From: Clostridiales bacterium
GTDB lineage: Bacteria; Bacillota; Clostridia; Lachnospirales; Lachnospiraceae
DNA length: 64,000 nucleotides
Assembly (NCBI GenBank): GCA_012839295.1
Contig: DUNO01000010.1
Span: 24,497 to 88,496, forward strand
Reading direction: 5' to 3'
Under the pieces are notes generated by a model. That model did not search any database and was not told the DNA's origin. It saw nothing but the letters and a program-made list of their open reading frames with translations. The translations under genes and the position numbers were made by a program. Of this stretch, positions 44,355 through 53,278 are shown in pieces; position 1 is the stretch's first letter, and every line of letters begins with the position of its first letter.

Positions 44355-45074
44355 ATGAAGACACTAATTATTATTCCTGCATATAATGAAGAGAAAAATA
44401 TTGAAAATGTAGTAAACAGTATAATGAAATATCCAAAATATGACTACATAATAGTGAATGATTGTTCTAAGGATAAAACGGTTGATATTTGCAAAAAGAA
44501 TAATTATAATTATATTTCATTGCCAAGTAATTTGGGGATCGGTGGAGGAGTACAAGCCGGGTATCTTTTTGCTGTAGAAAGAGGCTATGATATTACAGTT
44601 CAATTTGATGGTGATGGACAACATAATGCAGAGTATATAGAAAAGATGATTAACACTTTGCAAAATGAACAATTTGATATGGTTATTGGCTCGCGTTTTA
44701 TAGAAAAGAATGGATTTCAATCATCGGGAATGCGAAGATTAGGTATTAATCTGATACGTTTTGTGATTAAAGGATGTTGTAACAAAGATATTACTGATGC
44801 GACAAGTGGATTTAGGGCATGTTCAAAAAGGATGACAGAATTCTTTTCAACTAATTATGCGCAAGATTATCCTGAACCAGAAGCAATTGTATCCGCTGTA
44901 TTAAGTGGGTATAATGTAAAAGAAATACCTGTAGTAATGAATGAAAGATCAGGGGGGATATCTTCGATTAATCTGACACGATCTATCTATTATATGATAA
45001 AGGTGAGTTTATCTCTTATGATATATCGTTTGAGTATACGAAAGAGGGAAGAGGTTAGAATATATGAGCATTAG
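44355..45074 (+). CDS. Polyprenyl-phosphate glycosyltransferase (DPM1/GtrB-like GT2)
   Basis: A 239-residue GT2 enzyme from ATG 44355 (AGAGGGGG ribosome binding site). TLIIIPAYNEEKNIENVV, VNDCSKDKT, the QFDGDGQHNAEYI metal site and GSRFIEKNGFQSSGMRR match dolichol-phosphate-mannose-synthase-type enzymes that load a sugar on undecaprenyl phosphate. It has no C-terminal membrane helices, so the small DUF2304 protein that overlaps its 3' end may anchor it. Probably feeds the preceding membrane protein. Confidence 0.9.
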   Translation: MKTLIIIPAYNEEKNIENVVNSIMKYPKYDYIIVNDCSKDKTVDICKKNNYNYISLPSNLGIGGGVQAGYLFAVERGYDITVQFDGDGQHNAEYIEKMINTLQNEQFDMVIGSRFIEKNGFQSSGMRRLGINLIRFVIKGCCNKDITDATSGFRACSKRMTEFFSTNYAQDYPEPEAIVSAVLSGYNVKEIPVVMNERSGGISSINLTRSIYYMIKVSLSLMIYRLSIRKREEVRIYEH

Positions 45075-45441
45075 ACTAGAGTTTTCATTATTAATAGGTA
45101 TATTTTTCTTTCTTGCTATAATTATATCATTATTAAAAAAGAAAAAATTGAATTTAAAGTATACCTTAGTTTGGCTTTTGGCTGTAGTGGGTATGTTATT
45201 TGCAGCGCTTTGTCCTAGTCTTATTGGTAAGATAGCAAATTTTATTGGAATAGTGACTCCGATTAATTTTGTTTTTATGCTAGAAGGAGTATTTGTATTA
45301 TTTATTATTTTGTCGCTAACAGTTATCGTATCTCATCAAAATGAAAGAATATATCGGTTGGTACAAACATTGGCAATTTTAGAGAAAAGGGTTCGTGAAT
45401 TAGAAAAGAAAGATATAATAGAAAATGAAGAAAGTGAATAA
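45064..45441 (+). CDS. DUF2304 small membrane protein
   Basis: A 125-residue protein with three hydrophobic helices (about residues 4-23, 33-53, 68-90) and a charged coiled tail (LAILEKRVRELEKKD). DUF2304 proteins typically follow DPM1-like transferases; here the start overlaps the transferase by 11 bp, indicating coupled translation. Function unproven: probable membrane anchor or partner of the transferase. Confidence 0.85.
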   Translation: MSIRLEFSLLIGIFFFLAIIISLLKKKKLNLKYTLVWLLAVVGMLFAALCPSLIGKIANFIGIVTPINFVFMLEGVFVLFIILSLTVIVSHQNERIYRLVQTLAILEKRVRELEKKDIIENEESE

Positions 45442-45464
45442 ATTCAATTAGAATTTAAATTAGC

Positions 45465-46709
45465 ATGGAGGATAAAGGTATTTCATTAAAAAAAAATATA
45501 TTATGGAATTCAATTGGAAATATAACATATTTATTTTTACAATGGCTTATAACTATTGTTATTGTTAGGGTAACAACATATCGTGAAGCAGGCATTTATT
45601 CTTTGGCTATTTCACTGACCAATGTCTTATCTTGTATTGCGCTATGGGGAGTTAGAAATTATCAAGTATCTGATATAAGTAATAAATATTCAGATGGTGA
45701 ATATGTTATTGCCAGATATATAACATGTTTTATAACATTCATAGCTTGTATCAGCGTTGTACTAATTAATTCCTATAATTTGGAACAAAGTGCAGTTATT
45801 ATAGTGTATATGATCTTTCGTATAGGTGAAGCTTTTGTAGATGTATTACATGGAATTGATCAAAAGGAATATAGAATGGATTACATAGGAAGATCATTTA
45901 TATTAAGGGGCGTATTAAGTTTTTTAGTTTTTTCATTTGCTTTAATTTTTACAAGGAATTTAATTGTAAGTATATTATTTATGACGATAGCGACATTTGC
46001 AGTTATTATTTTTTATGATTATATTGTAGTTCGTAAGGTAAATAATACAATAAAAGTTTATAAGAAAAAGAATGTTTATAAACTGCTGAAGGAAGGAATT
46101 ATTCTTGTGGTTTATATGATTGCTATAACTGCAATACCTACTGTACCAAGATATTTCTTAGAAAAAATGTATGGACAAAATATGTTTGGCATTTATGCAA
46201 CTATTGCAACACCGGCAGTGCTTATTCAAGCAGCAATTAGTTATATAATAAGTCCTCTTATTGGGCCGATTTCGGAATATTTTGAAAACGGTAACAAAAA
46301 GAAAATTTTATATTATATTACGGTTCCAATTATAGGGATTTTTGTTTTTTTGTTATTTTGTTTAATAGCAGTGAATTTTATTGGAGATTTTTGCTTGGAA
46401 TTTTTATTTGGAGAGGAAATTTTAGCATATTCCTATTTACTTGCTCCAGCCTTAGTTGCAACGGCAGCCACGGCTATTTCATTATTTGTGAATACCTTAT
46501 TAACTATTTTTAGAAACTTTAAAGGATTATTATTTAGCAACTTAAGTGGATTATATTGTAGTATTATTTTTTCAAAATTGCTAATATCTAACTTCAGTTT
46601 GAATGGTACAAGTTTTACACATATTATTTCTATGATAGTACAAGTTATAATAGGTAGTATTTTTATATTTTTTACAATTAAACATATGAGTATTAAGAAG
46701 AAAAATTAA
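45465..46709 (+). CDS. wzx: Wzx-type polysaccharide flippase (MOP superfamily)
   Basis: A 414-residue protein with about 12 transmembrane helices. The N-terminal LKKNILWNSIGNITYLFLQW and the following VRVTTYREAGIYSLAISLTN are hallmarks of O-antigen/teichoic-acid flippases, which move undecaprenyl-linked oligosaccharides across the membrane. Its presence next to Wzm/Wzt is notable, because one polymer needs only one of the two export modes. No certain Wzy polymerase accompanies it. Confidence 0.88.
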   Translation: MEDKGISLKKNILWNSIGNITYLFLQWLITIVIVRVTTYREAGIYSLAISLTNVLSCIALWGVRNYQVSDISNKYSDGEYVIARYITCFITFIACISVVLINSYNLEQSAVIIVYMIFRIGEAFVDVLHGIDQKEYRMDYIGRSFILRGVLSFLVFSFALIFTRNLIVSILFMTIATFAVIIFYDYIVVRKVNNTIKVYKKKNVYKLLKEGIILVVYMIAITAIPTVPRYFLEKMYGQNMFGIYATIATPAVLIQAAISYIISPLIGPISEYFENGNKKKILYYITVPIIGIFVFLLFCLIAVNFIGDFCLEFLFGEEILAYSYLLAPALVATAATAISLFVNTLLTIFRNFKGLLFSNLSGLYCSIIFSKLLISNFSLNGTSFTHIISMIVQVIIGSIFIFFTIKHMSIKKKN

Positions 46710-46851
46710 TAAAGGGTGAAATAAAAGAGGTGGTTTTCTCATTTATAAGAGGAATGTTATACTTTCCTATTCCAATATAAACGGATAAAAAAATATATAC
46801 AATTTCAGTAGAAACAATGAAAAGAAGTACTAATTATTTATAGGAGGAAAT

Positions 46852-47649
46852 ATGCAATATACAAGTAAAGATCATACTTTTGTGGTTTGTGCATACAAAG
46901 AAAGTGAGTTTTTGGAAAAATGTATAATTTCCGTTTTAAACCAAAATGTTAAAAGTAATGTCATATTATCGACATCTACACCAAATGAATTTATAATGAA
47001 GATAGCAAACAAATATAATTTAAAAGTACATATTAATAATGGTATTGGTGATCAAGCTGATAATTTTAATTTCGCATATTCTCAGGTTGAAACTGAGTTG
47101 GTTACAATTTGTCACCAGGATGATTACTATTCAGAGTTTTATTTAGAAAATGCGTTTAGGTTAATAAATAAAGCTAGAAAACCATTAATATTTTTTACTA
47201 ATTATATCGAGGATAGAGGTAATGAAGTAGTTAAGTCAAATACGATACTAAAAGTTAAAAGATTTCTTCTTTTTCCATTAAGATTTTGGGTTTTATGGGG
47301 GAATGTCTTTATAAGAACATTAATTTTATCTTTAGGGGATCCAATATGCTGTCCTTCAGTAACTTTTGTAAAAAGTAACATCTCAGCACCTATTTTTAAT
47401 TCAATATATAAAGGAACCTTGGATTGGAGAGCATGGATAAAGATTTCTAAAAAACAAGGACAATTTATTTATTCTCCAAAAACATTAACAGTTCATAGAA
47501 TACATAATGAGAGTGGAACTACTGAAATTATAATAAATAACATAAGATCAAAAGAAGAATTAGAAATCTTCAAACTTTTTTGGCCTGATTGGATAGCGAA
47601 AAAGCTTAGTAGAATCTATGCTTCCAGTCAGAACAGTAATAATATATAA
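46852..47649 (+). CDS. Family 2 glycosyltransferase, divergent
   Basis: A 265-residue GT2-like enzyme. FVVCAYKESEFLEKCIISVL replaces the usual VVIPTYN start, the metal site reads CHQDDYYSEFY, and GTLDWRAWIKISK resembles the acceptor-binding DWELW motif. A GGAGGAAAT ribosome binding site precedes the ATG. Donor sugar not determinable. Located between the flippase and the CDP-sugar genes. Confidence 0.82.
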   Translation: MQYTSKDHTFVVCAYKESEFLEKCIISVLNQNVKSNVILSTSTPNEFIMKIANKYNLKVHINNGIGDQADNFNFAYSQVETELVTICHQDDYYSEFYLENAFRLINKARKPLIFFTNYIEDRGNEVVKSNTILKVKRFLLFPLRFWVLWGNVFIRTLILSLGDPICCPSVTFVKSNISAPIFNSIYKGTLDWRAWIKISKKQGQFIYSPKTLTVHRIHNESGTTEIIINNIRSKEELEIFKLFWPDWIAKKLSRIYASSQNSNNI

Positions 47650-47751
47650 TTTGGATAATGAATGCTGATTTGTCAGAAAACTTTATCAATGATTCAGTTT
47701 ATTTTATTTAGGTCTATAAAGAAACGATTAAAGATCACGGAGGAATGATGA

Positions 47752-48531
47752 ATGAAAGTGGTTATACTAGCTGGAGGATATGGAACAAGAATTAGTGAGG
47801 AATCTCATTTAAAACCTAAGCCAATGATTGAAATTGGAGGACAACCCATATTGTGGCATATTATGAAATCATACTCACATTATGGATTTAATGAATTTAT
47901 TATTTGCGCTGGTTATAAGCAACATATTATAAAAGAATACTTTGCGGACTATTATTTACATCGATCGGATATTACTTTTGATTTTGCAAATGATAACACA
48001 ATTACAATACATAACAATGTTGCAGAGCCGTGGAAAGTCACTGTAGTAGATACAGGACTGAATACATTGACCGGCGGAAGAATTAAGAGAGTTAAAAATT
48101 ATATTAAAAATGAAACGTTTATGCTTACATATGGGGATGGAGTATGTGACGTCAATATACAAGAAGTGTTAAAATATCATAAATTAAAAAATAAAATTGC
48201 AACTATGACCGCAATTCAACCAGGAGGAAGATTTGGGACATTAGAGATAATGAGCGATAACGTTATAAAACGTTTTGCGGAAAAACGAAAAGAAGATGGC
48301 GGATGGATAAATGGAGGCTATATGGTTTTAGAACCCCGGATTCTTGATTATATTGCAAGTGATATGACGACATTTGAGAAAGAACCTTTAGAAAGATTAT
48401 CTGAGGAAGGTCAATTAGTAGCATATAAATATGATGGTTTTTGGCAGTGTATGGATACATTAAGAGATAAATTGTATTTAGAAGAATTATTAGAAAAAAG
48501 GCAGGCACCTTGGAAAGTGTGGGAAGAGTAA
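47752..48531 (+). CDS. rfbF: Glucose-1-phosphate cytidylyltransferase
   Basis: Makes CDP-glucose, entry to CDP-linked 6-deoxysugars. The 259-residue protein has LAGGYGTRISEESHLKPKPM, GGQPILWHIM, metal-binding LTYGDGVCDVN, and NGGYMVLEPRILDYI, all typical of RfbF/DdhA. The stop codon overlaps the start of the next gene (TAATG), so CDP-glucose synthase and dehydratase are coupled. Confidence 0.96.
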   Translation: MKVVILAGGYGTRISEESHLKPKPMIEIGGQPILWHIMKSYSHYGFNEFIICAGYKQHIIKEYFADYYLHRSDITFDFANDNTITIHNNVAEPWKVTVVDTGLNTLTGGRIKRVKNYIKNETFMLTYGDGVCDVNIQEVLKYHKLKNKIATMTAIQPGGRFGTLEIMSDNVIKRFAEKRKEDGGWINGGYMVLEPRILDYIASDMTTFEKEPLERLSEEGQLVAYKYDGFWQCMDTLRDKLYLEELLEKRQAPWKVWEE

Positions 48532-49580
48532 TGGACATGACATTTTATAATGGAAAAACCGTTTTAGTCACAGGACACACAGGGTTTAAAGGAACTTGGA
48601 TGTGCAAAGTATTAACTATGCACGGGGCACATGTTATTGGATATTCCTTATCTCCACCTACGACGCCATGTCTTTTCGAAGTAACTGAAATGGCGAAAAA
48701 TATTACATCCATTATCGGTGATATCAGGGATTTAAATTCACTTGTTGAGTGTATGAATAAATATCGACCGGAAATTGTAATTCATATGGCTGCGCAGCCG
48801 ATCGTCCGTGAATCGTACATAAATCCCGTGTATACGTATGAAACAAATGTTATAGGGACTGTTAATGTTATGGAGGCAATTCGTTTATGCAATAGTGTGA
48901 AATCTTTTGTTAATGTTACAACGGATAAAGTATACAAAAATAATGAATGGGAATGGGGGTATAGGGAAAATGATAATCTTGATGGATTTGACCCATATTC
49001 TAATTCTAAATCTTGTTCCGAATTAGTTACGAGTTCATATAAAAATTCCTTTTTTCATAAAAGAGATATTGCAATTTCTACTTGCAGAGCTGGTAATGTA
49101 ATAGGAGGGGGAGATTTTGCAAGTGATAGAATCATACCCGATTGTATTAGAGCAGTCCAGAATAACAAAGAAATTATCGTGCGTAATCCATATTCCACAA
49201 GACCATATCAGCATGTGTTAGAGCCAGTATGTGCTTATCTTATACTATCAGAAAGGCAATTTGAGGATAAATCAATAGCAGGGTGCTATAATGTGGGTCC
49301 AGACGACATAGATTGTATTACTACTGGGGAAGTGGTGGAGTTATTTTGTGATTTCTGGGGTGATTCGGTAAAATGGAAAAGTATTTCCGAGAATAATGCG
49401 CCTCATGAAGCTAATTTTTTGAAGTTGGATTGTTCAAAGATTAAAAATAAACTTAATTGGTATCCTAGGTGGCATATTGGTAATGCGATTGAAAAAACTG
49501 TAGAATGGACCAAAGTATATATGGAAAACGGGGATATTAATAAGATTATGGATAAACAAATTAAAGAATATCTTAATTAA
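48531..49580 (+). CDS. rfbG: CDP-glucose 4,6-dehydratase
   Basis: Converts CDP-glucose to CDP-4-keto-6-deoxyglucose. The 349-residue extended SDR begins at ATG 48531 in the TAATG overlap and shows VLVTGHTGFKGTWM (NAD), HMAAQPIVRESY, VTTDKVYKN, catalytic DPYSNSKSCSE, RAGNVIGGGDFA and RPYQHVLEP, diagnostic of RfbG/DdhB. Neither a DdhC-type 3-dehydratase nor DdhD is present, so the product is probably not a 3,6-dideoxyhexose. Confidence 0.96.
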   Translation: MDMTFYNGKTVLVTGHTGFKGTWMCKVLTMHGAHVIGYSLSPPTTPCLFEVTEMAKNITSIIGDIRDLNSLVECMNKYRPEIVIHMAAQPIVRESYINPVYTYETNVIGTVNVMEAIRLCNSVKSFVNVTTDKVYKNNEWEWGYRENDNLDGFDPYSNSKSCSELVTSSYKNSFFHKRDIAISTCRAGNVIGGGDFASDRIIPDCIRAVQNNKEIIVRNPYSTRPYQHVLEPVCAYLILSERQFEDKSIAGCYNVGPDDIDCITTGEVVELFCDFWGDSVKWKSISENNAPHEANFLKLDCSKIKNKLNWYPRWHIGNAIEKTVEWTKVYMENGDINKIMDKQIKEYLN

Positions 49581-49618
49581 GTGCTCTCTGTACTAAAATA
49601 TAGAAAGGCTTGAAAAAT

Positions 49619-50533
49619 ATGGAGAAAGTAATAGTAACTGGTGCAAATGGATTTATTGGATCTGCTGTTGTTAGAGAATTAATATATCATAATATTAACG
49701 TGACTGCAATTTGTAGAAATCTATGTGATAATATAGTTGCTAATGAAAATCTAAACATTAGAAAGTTTAGTTTAGAAAACATCGTAGATTTGGAACAAGA
49801 GATTATCAATGAAAGATATGATACTTTTTACCATTTTGCTTGGGCGGGTTCGGCGGGCTCGACACGAACCAACACAGAGTTACAATTAAAAAATGCTCAA
49901 TGGACAATAGATTGCTTAAGACTGGCCAAAAAACTTGGGTGTAGAAGATTTGTATGTGCAGGAAGTATTATGGAAATAGAAACGATTGCGGCTGCTTATG
50001 CACAAGAAAATAAACCTGGCTTAGGATATATATATGGAAGTGGTAAGTTGGTAGCTCATACAATGGCAAAATGTGTGGCGGCTGATATTGGGATTGAATT
50101 ATTGTGGGCTGAGATTACGAATGCATATGGTGAAGGGGAAGTATCACCACGCTTTGTGAATACTACAATTCGTAAAATAATCAATAATGAACCACTGCAA
50201 TTTACAGCAGCAACACAAAACTATGATTTTGTTCATATTTCGGATGTAGCAAGAGCTTTTTATTTGATTGGTAAAAATGGAAAGCCATTTTGTAACTATT
50301 TAATTGGAAGCTCGACAGCAAGACCATTAAAAGAGTTTATAACTGAACTTAGAAATGCCATAGCACCTGAAAAGGAATTGTTTTTTGGAGATATCCCATT
50401 TACAGGGATTAATTTATCGCTTGATAAATTTGATACTTCAAAAACGGAGAAGGATACTGGGTTTAAGGCAGAGGTAACATTTTACGAAGGAGTTAGAAGA
50501 ACAAGGGATTGGTTAGTTAAGGAGGTAAAGTAA
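49619..50533 (+). CDS. SDR nucleotide-sugar reductase/epimerase (probable CDP-4-keto-6-deoxysugar reductase)
   Basis: A 304-residue extended SDR from ATG 49619 (AGAAAGG ribosome binding site; the upstream TTG overlaps it). IVTGANGFIGSAVVREL binds NAD(P); FAWAGSAG is an unusual replacement of the common HLAA motif; catalytic Ser and YIYGSGKLVAH (Tyr/Lys) are present. Placed between CDP-glucose 4,6-dehydratase and an RmlC-like epimerase with an overlapping stop/start, it most likely reduces the 4-keto group of the CDP-sugar. Substrate is inferred from context. Confidence 0.82.
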   Translation: MEKVIVTGANGFIGSAVVRELIYHNINVTAICRNLCDNIVANENLNIRKFSLENIVDLEQEIINERYDTFYHFAWAGSAGSTRTNTELQLKNAQWTIDCLRLAKKLGCRRFVCAGSIMEIETIAAAYAQENKPGLGYIYGSGKLVAHTMAKCVAADIGIELLWAEITNAYGEGEVSPRFVNTTIRKIINNEPLQFTAATQNYDFVHISDVARAFYLIGKNGKPFCNYLIGSSTARPLKEFITELRNAIAPEKELFFGDIPFTGINLSLDKFDTSKTEKDTGFKAEVTFYEGVRRTRDWLVKEVK

Positions 50534-51099
50534 TGTTACAGAAATTTTCGTTCGAAAAAACAGAAATTAAAGGAGTATTATTAATTAAGCCATTTGTGGC
50601 TTATGATGAACGTGGATACTTCTTAAAAGATTATTCTGCTGAAGTGTTTAGAGAAAATGGTATTGAACATGAATTAAAAGAAGTGTTTTATACCAAATCT
50701 TATAAAGGTGTTATCAGGGCGATTCATTTTCAAAGAGAAAAGCAACAAGCTAAATTAGTAAGATGTGTTATGGGCAGAGTATATGATATTTGTGTTGATT
50801 TAAGAAAGGATTCCAAAACTTTTGGCAGGTGGGTTGGATATGAATTGTCCGAAGAAAATAAGAATCAGTTATTAATTCCGGAAGGATGTGGGCATGGATA
50901 TTTAGTACTTGAAAATTCTATTGTTTCTTATAAATGCGATGAAAAGTTTTATGGTGAATATGACGATGGAATAATATGGAGTGATAAAGATATAAATATT
51001 ACTTGGCCATTATCAGAAGTTGAAGAATTAATTATTTCTGATAAAGATAAGAAGCTACAGACATTTTCTACATTTATAACTAGATATGGTGGGTTTTAA
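50533..51099 (+). CDS. RmlC-like sugar epimerase (probable CDP-4-keto-6-deoxyglucose 3- and/or 5-epimerase)
   Basis: A 188-residue cupin of the RmlC family, distinct from rmlC at 31953. Shared features: YDERGYFLKDY, catalytic His in IRAIHFQ, QAKLVRC, IPEGCGHGY and SYKCDEKFYG. Starts at the TAATG overlap behind GGAGG. Because the neighbours make CDP-4-keto-6-deoxyglucose, I infer it epimerises that sugar, giving a CDP-6-deoxy-L-hexose such as the altrose-type sugars known from Yersinia; this is not proven by sequence. Confidence 0.8.
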   Translation: MLQKFSFEKTEIKGVLLIKPFVAYDERGYFLKDYSAEVFRENGIEHELKEVFYTKSYKGVIRAIHFQREKQQAKLVRCVMGRVYDICVDLRKDSKTFGRWVGYELSEENKNQLLIPEGCGHGYLVLENSIVSYKCDEKFYGEYDDGIIWSDKDINITWPLSEVEELIISDKDKKLQTFSTFITRYGGF

Positions 51100-51101
51100 T
51101 T

Positions 51102-52265
51102 ATGGAGGATTGCATTGTCATTGGATGTGGTTTTGCAGGTAGTGTAATTGCAAGACATTTAGCAGAGAAAAATAAAAAAGTATTAATAATAGAACGTCGC
51201 AATCATATCGCTGGAAATATGTATGATTTTAGAGATGAAAATGGAATATTAGTCCAAAAGTATGGACCGCATACATTTCACACTACAAATAAAAAATTAT
51301 ATGATTATATAAATCGATTTGCTGAATGGGTGCCTTTTGAGTTAAAATGTATGACTTATATTGATGGGAAATTTACACCAACGCCGTTTAATTTTCAAAC
51401 AATTGATGATTATTATACATTTGAGGAGGCATACTTACTAAAAAAAAGAATTAAAGAATATTATAATGGTCAAGACAAAACTACTATAGTGGAAATGCTT
51501 GATTGTGAAGATGAAACAATAAGAAGTTATGCTCAATTCTTATATGATAAAGATTATAGTTTATACACAGCAAAACAATGGGGGATTTCTCCAAAGGATA
51601 TTGATATAAGTGTTTTAAAACGTGTTCCAGTTCGTTTATCATATAAAAATGGATATTTTGATGATGAGTATCAAGTTATGCCGAAAATAAGTTTTGTGAA
51701 CTTTTTTGAAAATATATTGAGTCATCCTAATATAGAAATAAGATTAAATACAGAGGCAAAAGATGTTTTGGAAATAAATACAAATAGTAAATTTGTCAAG
51801 TTTGATGGTAAGCAAGTTGATATACCTGTAATTTATACTGGGGCTTTAGATCAACTGTTAGATTATAAATATGGTGAGCTTCCATACAGGTCTTTAAGAT
51901 TTGAATATCATACAATAAATATGACTAGTTATCAGGAGGCTCCTGTAGTTGCATATCCTCAAGAAAAAGAGTTTACTAGAATCACAGAATATACAAAACT
52001 ACCGGTGCAAATGAAAAATATTACAAAGATAGCTATAGAGTATCCACTTCAGCATAATTTGGCTGAGAAAACAGAGCCTTATTACCCAATATTAACAGAT
52101 AATAGTATTGGGGAATTTGGAAAATATCGTGCAGATCTATCAGATATAGAAAATTTATTTTTATGTGGAAGACTTGCGGATTTTAAGTATTATAACATGG
52201 ATCAAATACTTGAAAAAGCTATGGCAATGTGCGATATTATAGATGAGTGGTTGGGAGGACATTAA
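51102..52265 (+). CDS. glf: UDP-galactopyranose mutase
   Basis: FAD enzyme interconverting UDP-galactopyranose and UDP-galactofuranose, so the glycan probably contains Galf. The 387-residue protein has the FAD motif VIGCGFAGSVIARHLAE, ERRNHIAGNMYD, KYGPHTFHTTNKKLYDY, and the C-terminal YHTINMTSY and LFLCGRLADFKYYNMD segments with substrate Arg and Tyr residues. Intact and full length. It is the last functional gene before a 1-kb degenerate stretch. Confidence 0.95.
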   Translation: MEDCIVIGCGFAGSVIARHLAEKNKKVLIIERRNHIAGNMYDFRDENGILVQKYGPHTFHTTNKKLYDYINRFAEWVPFELKCMTYIDGKFTPTPFNFQTIDDYYTFEEAYLLKKRIKEYYNGQDKTTIVEMLDCEDETIRSYAQFLYDKDYSLYTAKQWGISPKDIDISVLKRVPVRLSYKNGYFDDEYQVMPKISFVNFFENILSHPNIEIRLNTEAKDVLEINTNSKFVKFDGKQVDIPVIYTGALDQLLDYKYGELPYRSLRFEYHTINMTSYQEAPVVAYPQEKEFTRITEYTKLPVQMKNITKIAIEYPLQHNLAEKTEPYYPILTDNSIGEFGKYRADLSDIENLFLCGRLADFKYYNMDQILEKAMAMCDIIDEWLGGH

Positions 52266-53278
52266 TGACTGAGGTTGTATTATAATTTAGGTGATGAGAA
52301 GGTTTCCTATTGCAATAACTGCTAAAAATATTTGGTTATTAAGCTTTTCTATAGGAAATTATATCTGCTATTTGCTTGATTATAAAAGGATTATTTCTCA
52401 AATACGATTCGTTGGATTTTTGTTTTTCGATTGGTATCTTCATTATATTTTATTGTAATTACAATTATTTTTAGTTAATCTATATATTTATTACATTCTG
52501 TTCCGAATGCATTACCAACGGAGTATCACAGATTTTGTTCCGGAGAGTTTGGATATTAGACTATAAGACAAGGCTCTATATGCTTGTTATATTAATTATT
52601 TCTTCTACTACTGTTGTAATTAAGATAAAAATGTTTGTAAATTGCATCACTGCATTAATCCCGATGCTTGTATAAGTCTATCAATGGTATTTGGGATATC
52701 GACTTCAATACCTCCAATTATAGATATCTCTTAGTGGATTATGCTTTATGGTATGTGTTTTTAGTAACATTGATTTTCTGTATTATTAAGAGTGATGGAG
52801 AGGGGGATTGTATACTAAGAGGAGAAGGTTCCGGGACAAGCTAGGAATATTATAAACACAGAAGTTCATGCCATGTTTGCGTTGATAATCACACCGTGGC
52901 TCGACACATGGTATCCATATCGAATTTGCTCTTTGATTCCTTGATAAGTTTTCAACTCTACTACAGTTACAGTATTATTACCAAAACAATAGTACAAATA
53001 TAATAGTTTATATAATTAAATAAAATTGATGCACGAACAAGGCTAAGTAAAGATAAGTAGGGTTGTATATTAATTTTAATAAAATTTGCAGAATTCTTTT
53101 CATCGGGTCTAATAAAAGATGAATATCATTATATACAAAGGTATATGGTACTATTGTTTGCTATATTTGCCTTTTGGGTAAGCAAGTAATCAGCTTTTAA
53201 GGGGTAATAACAAACTGTCAATTAAAGCGGTGGTTACTGATTAGAAGTTTATATGATTTTTTGAGAGGTTATATCGAT
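52266..53278. pseudogene. Approximately 1-kb degenerate region (gene remnants)
   Basis: AT-rich DNA with no intact gene. On the plus strand, short hydrophobic stretches interrupted by stops (for example NIWLLSFSIGNYICYLL near 52320 and YLSMVFGISTSIPPI-like sequence near 52680-52720, where readthrough is interrupted) suggest one or two decayed membrane protein genes. On the minus strand about 40 codons around 52860-52990 are open (VELKTYQGIKEQIRYGYHV) but start and end abruptly. I cannot name the original genes; a lost Wzy polymerase or flippase is possible given the position. Confidence 0.55.
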
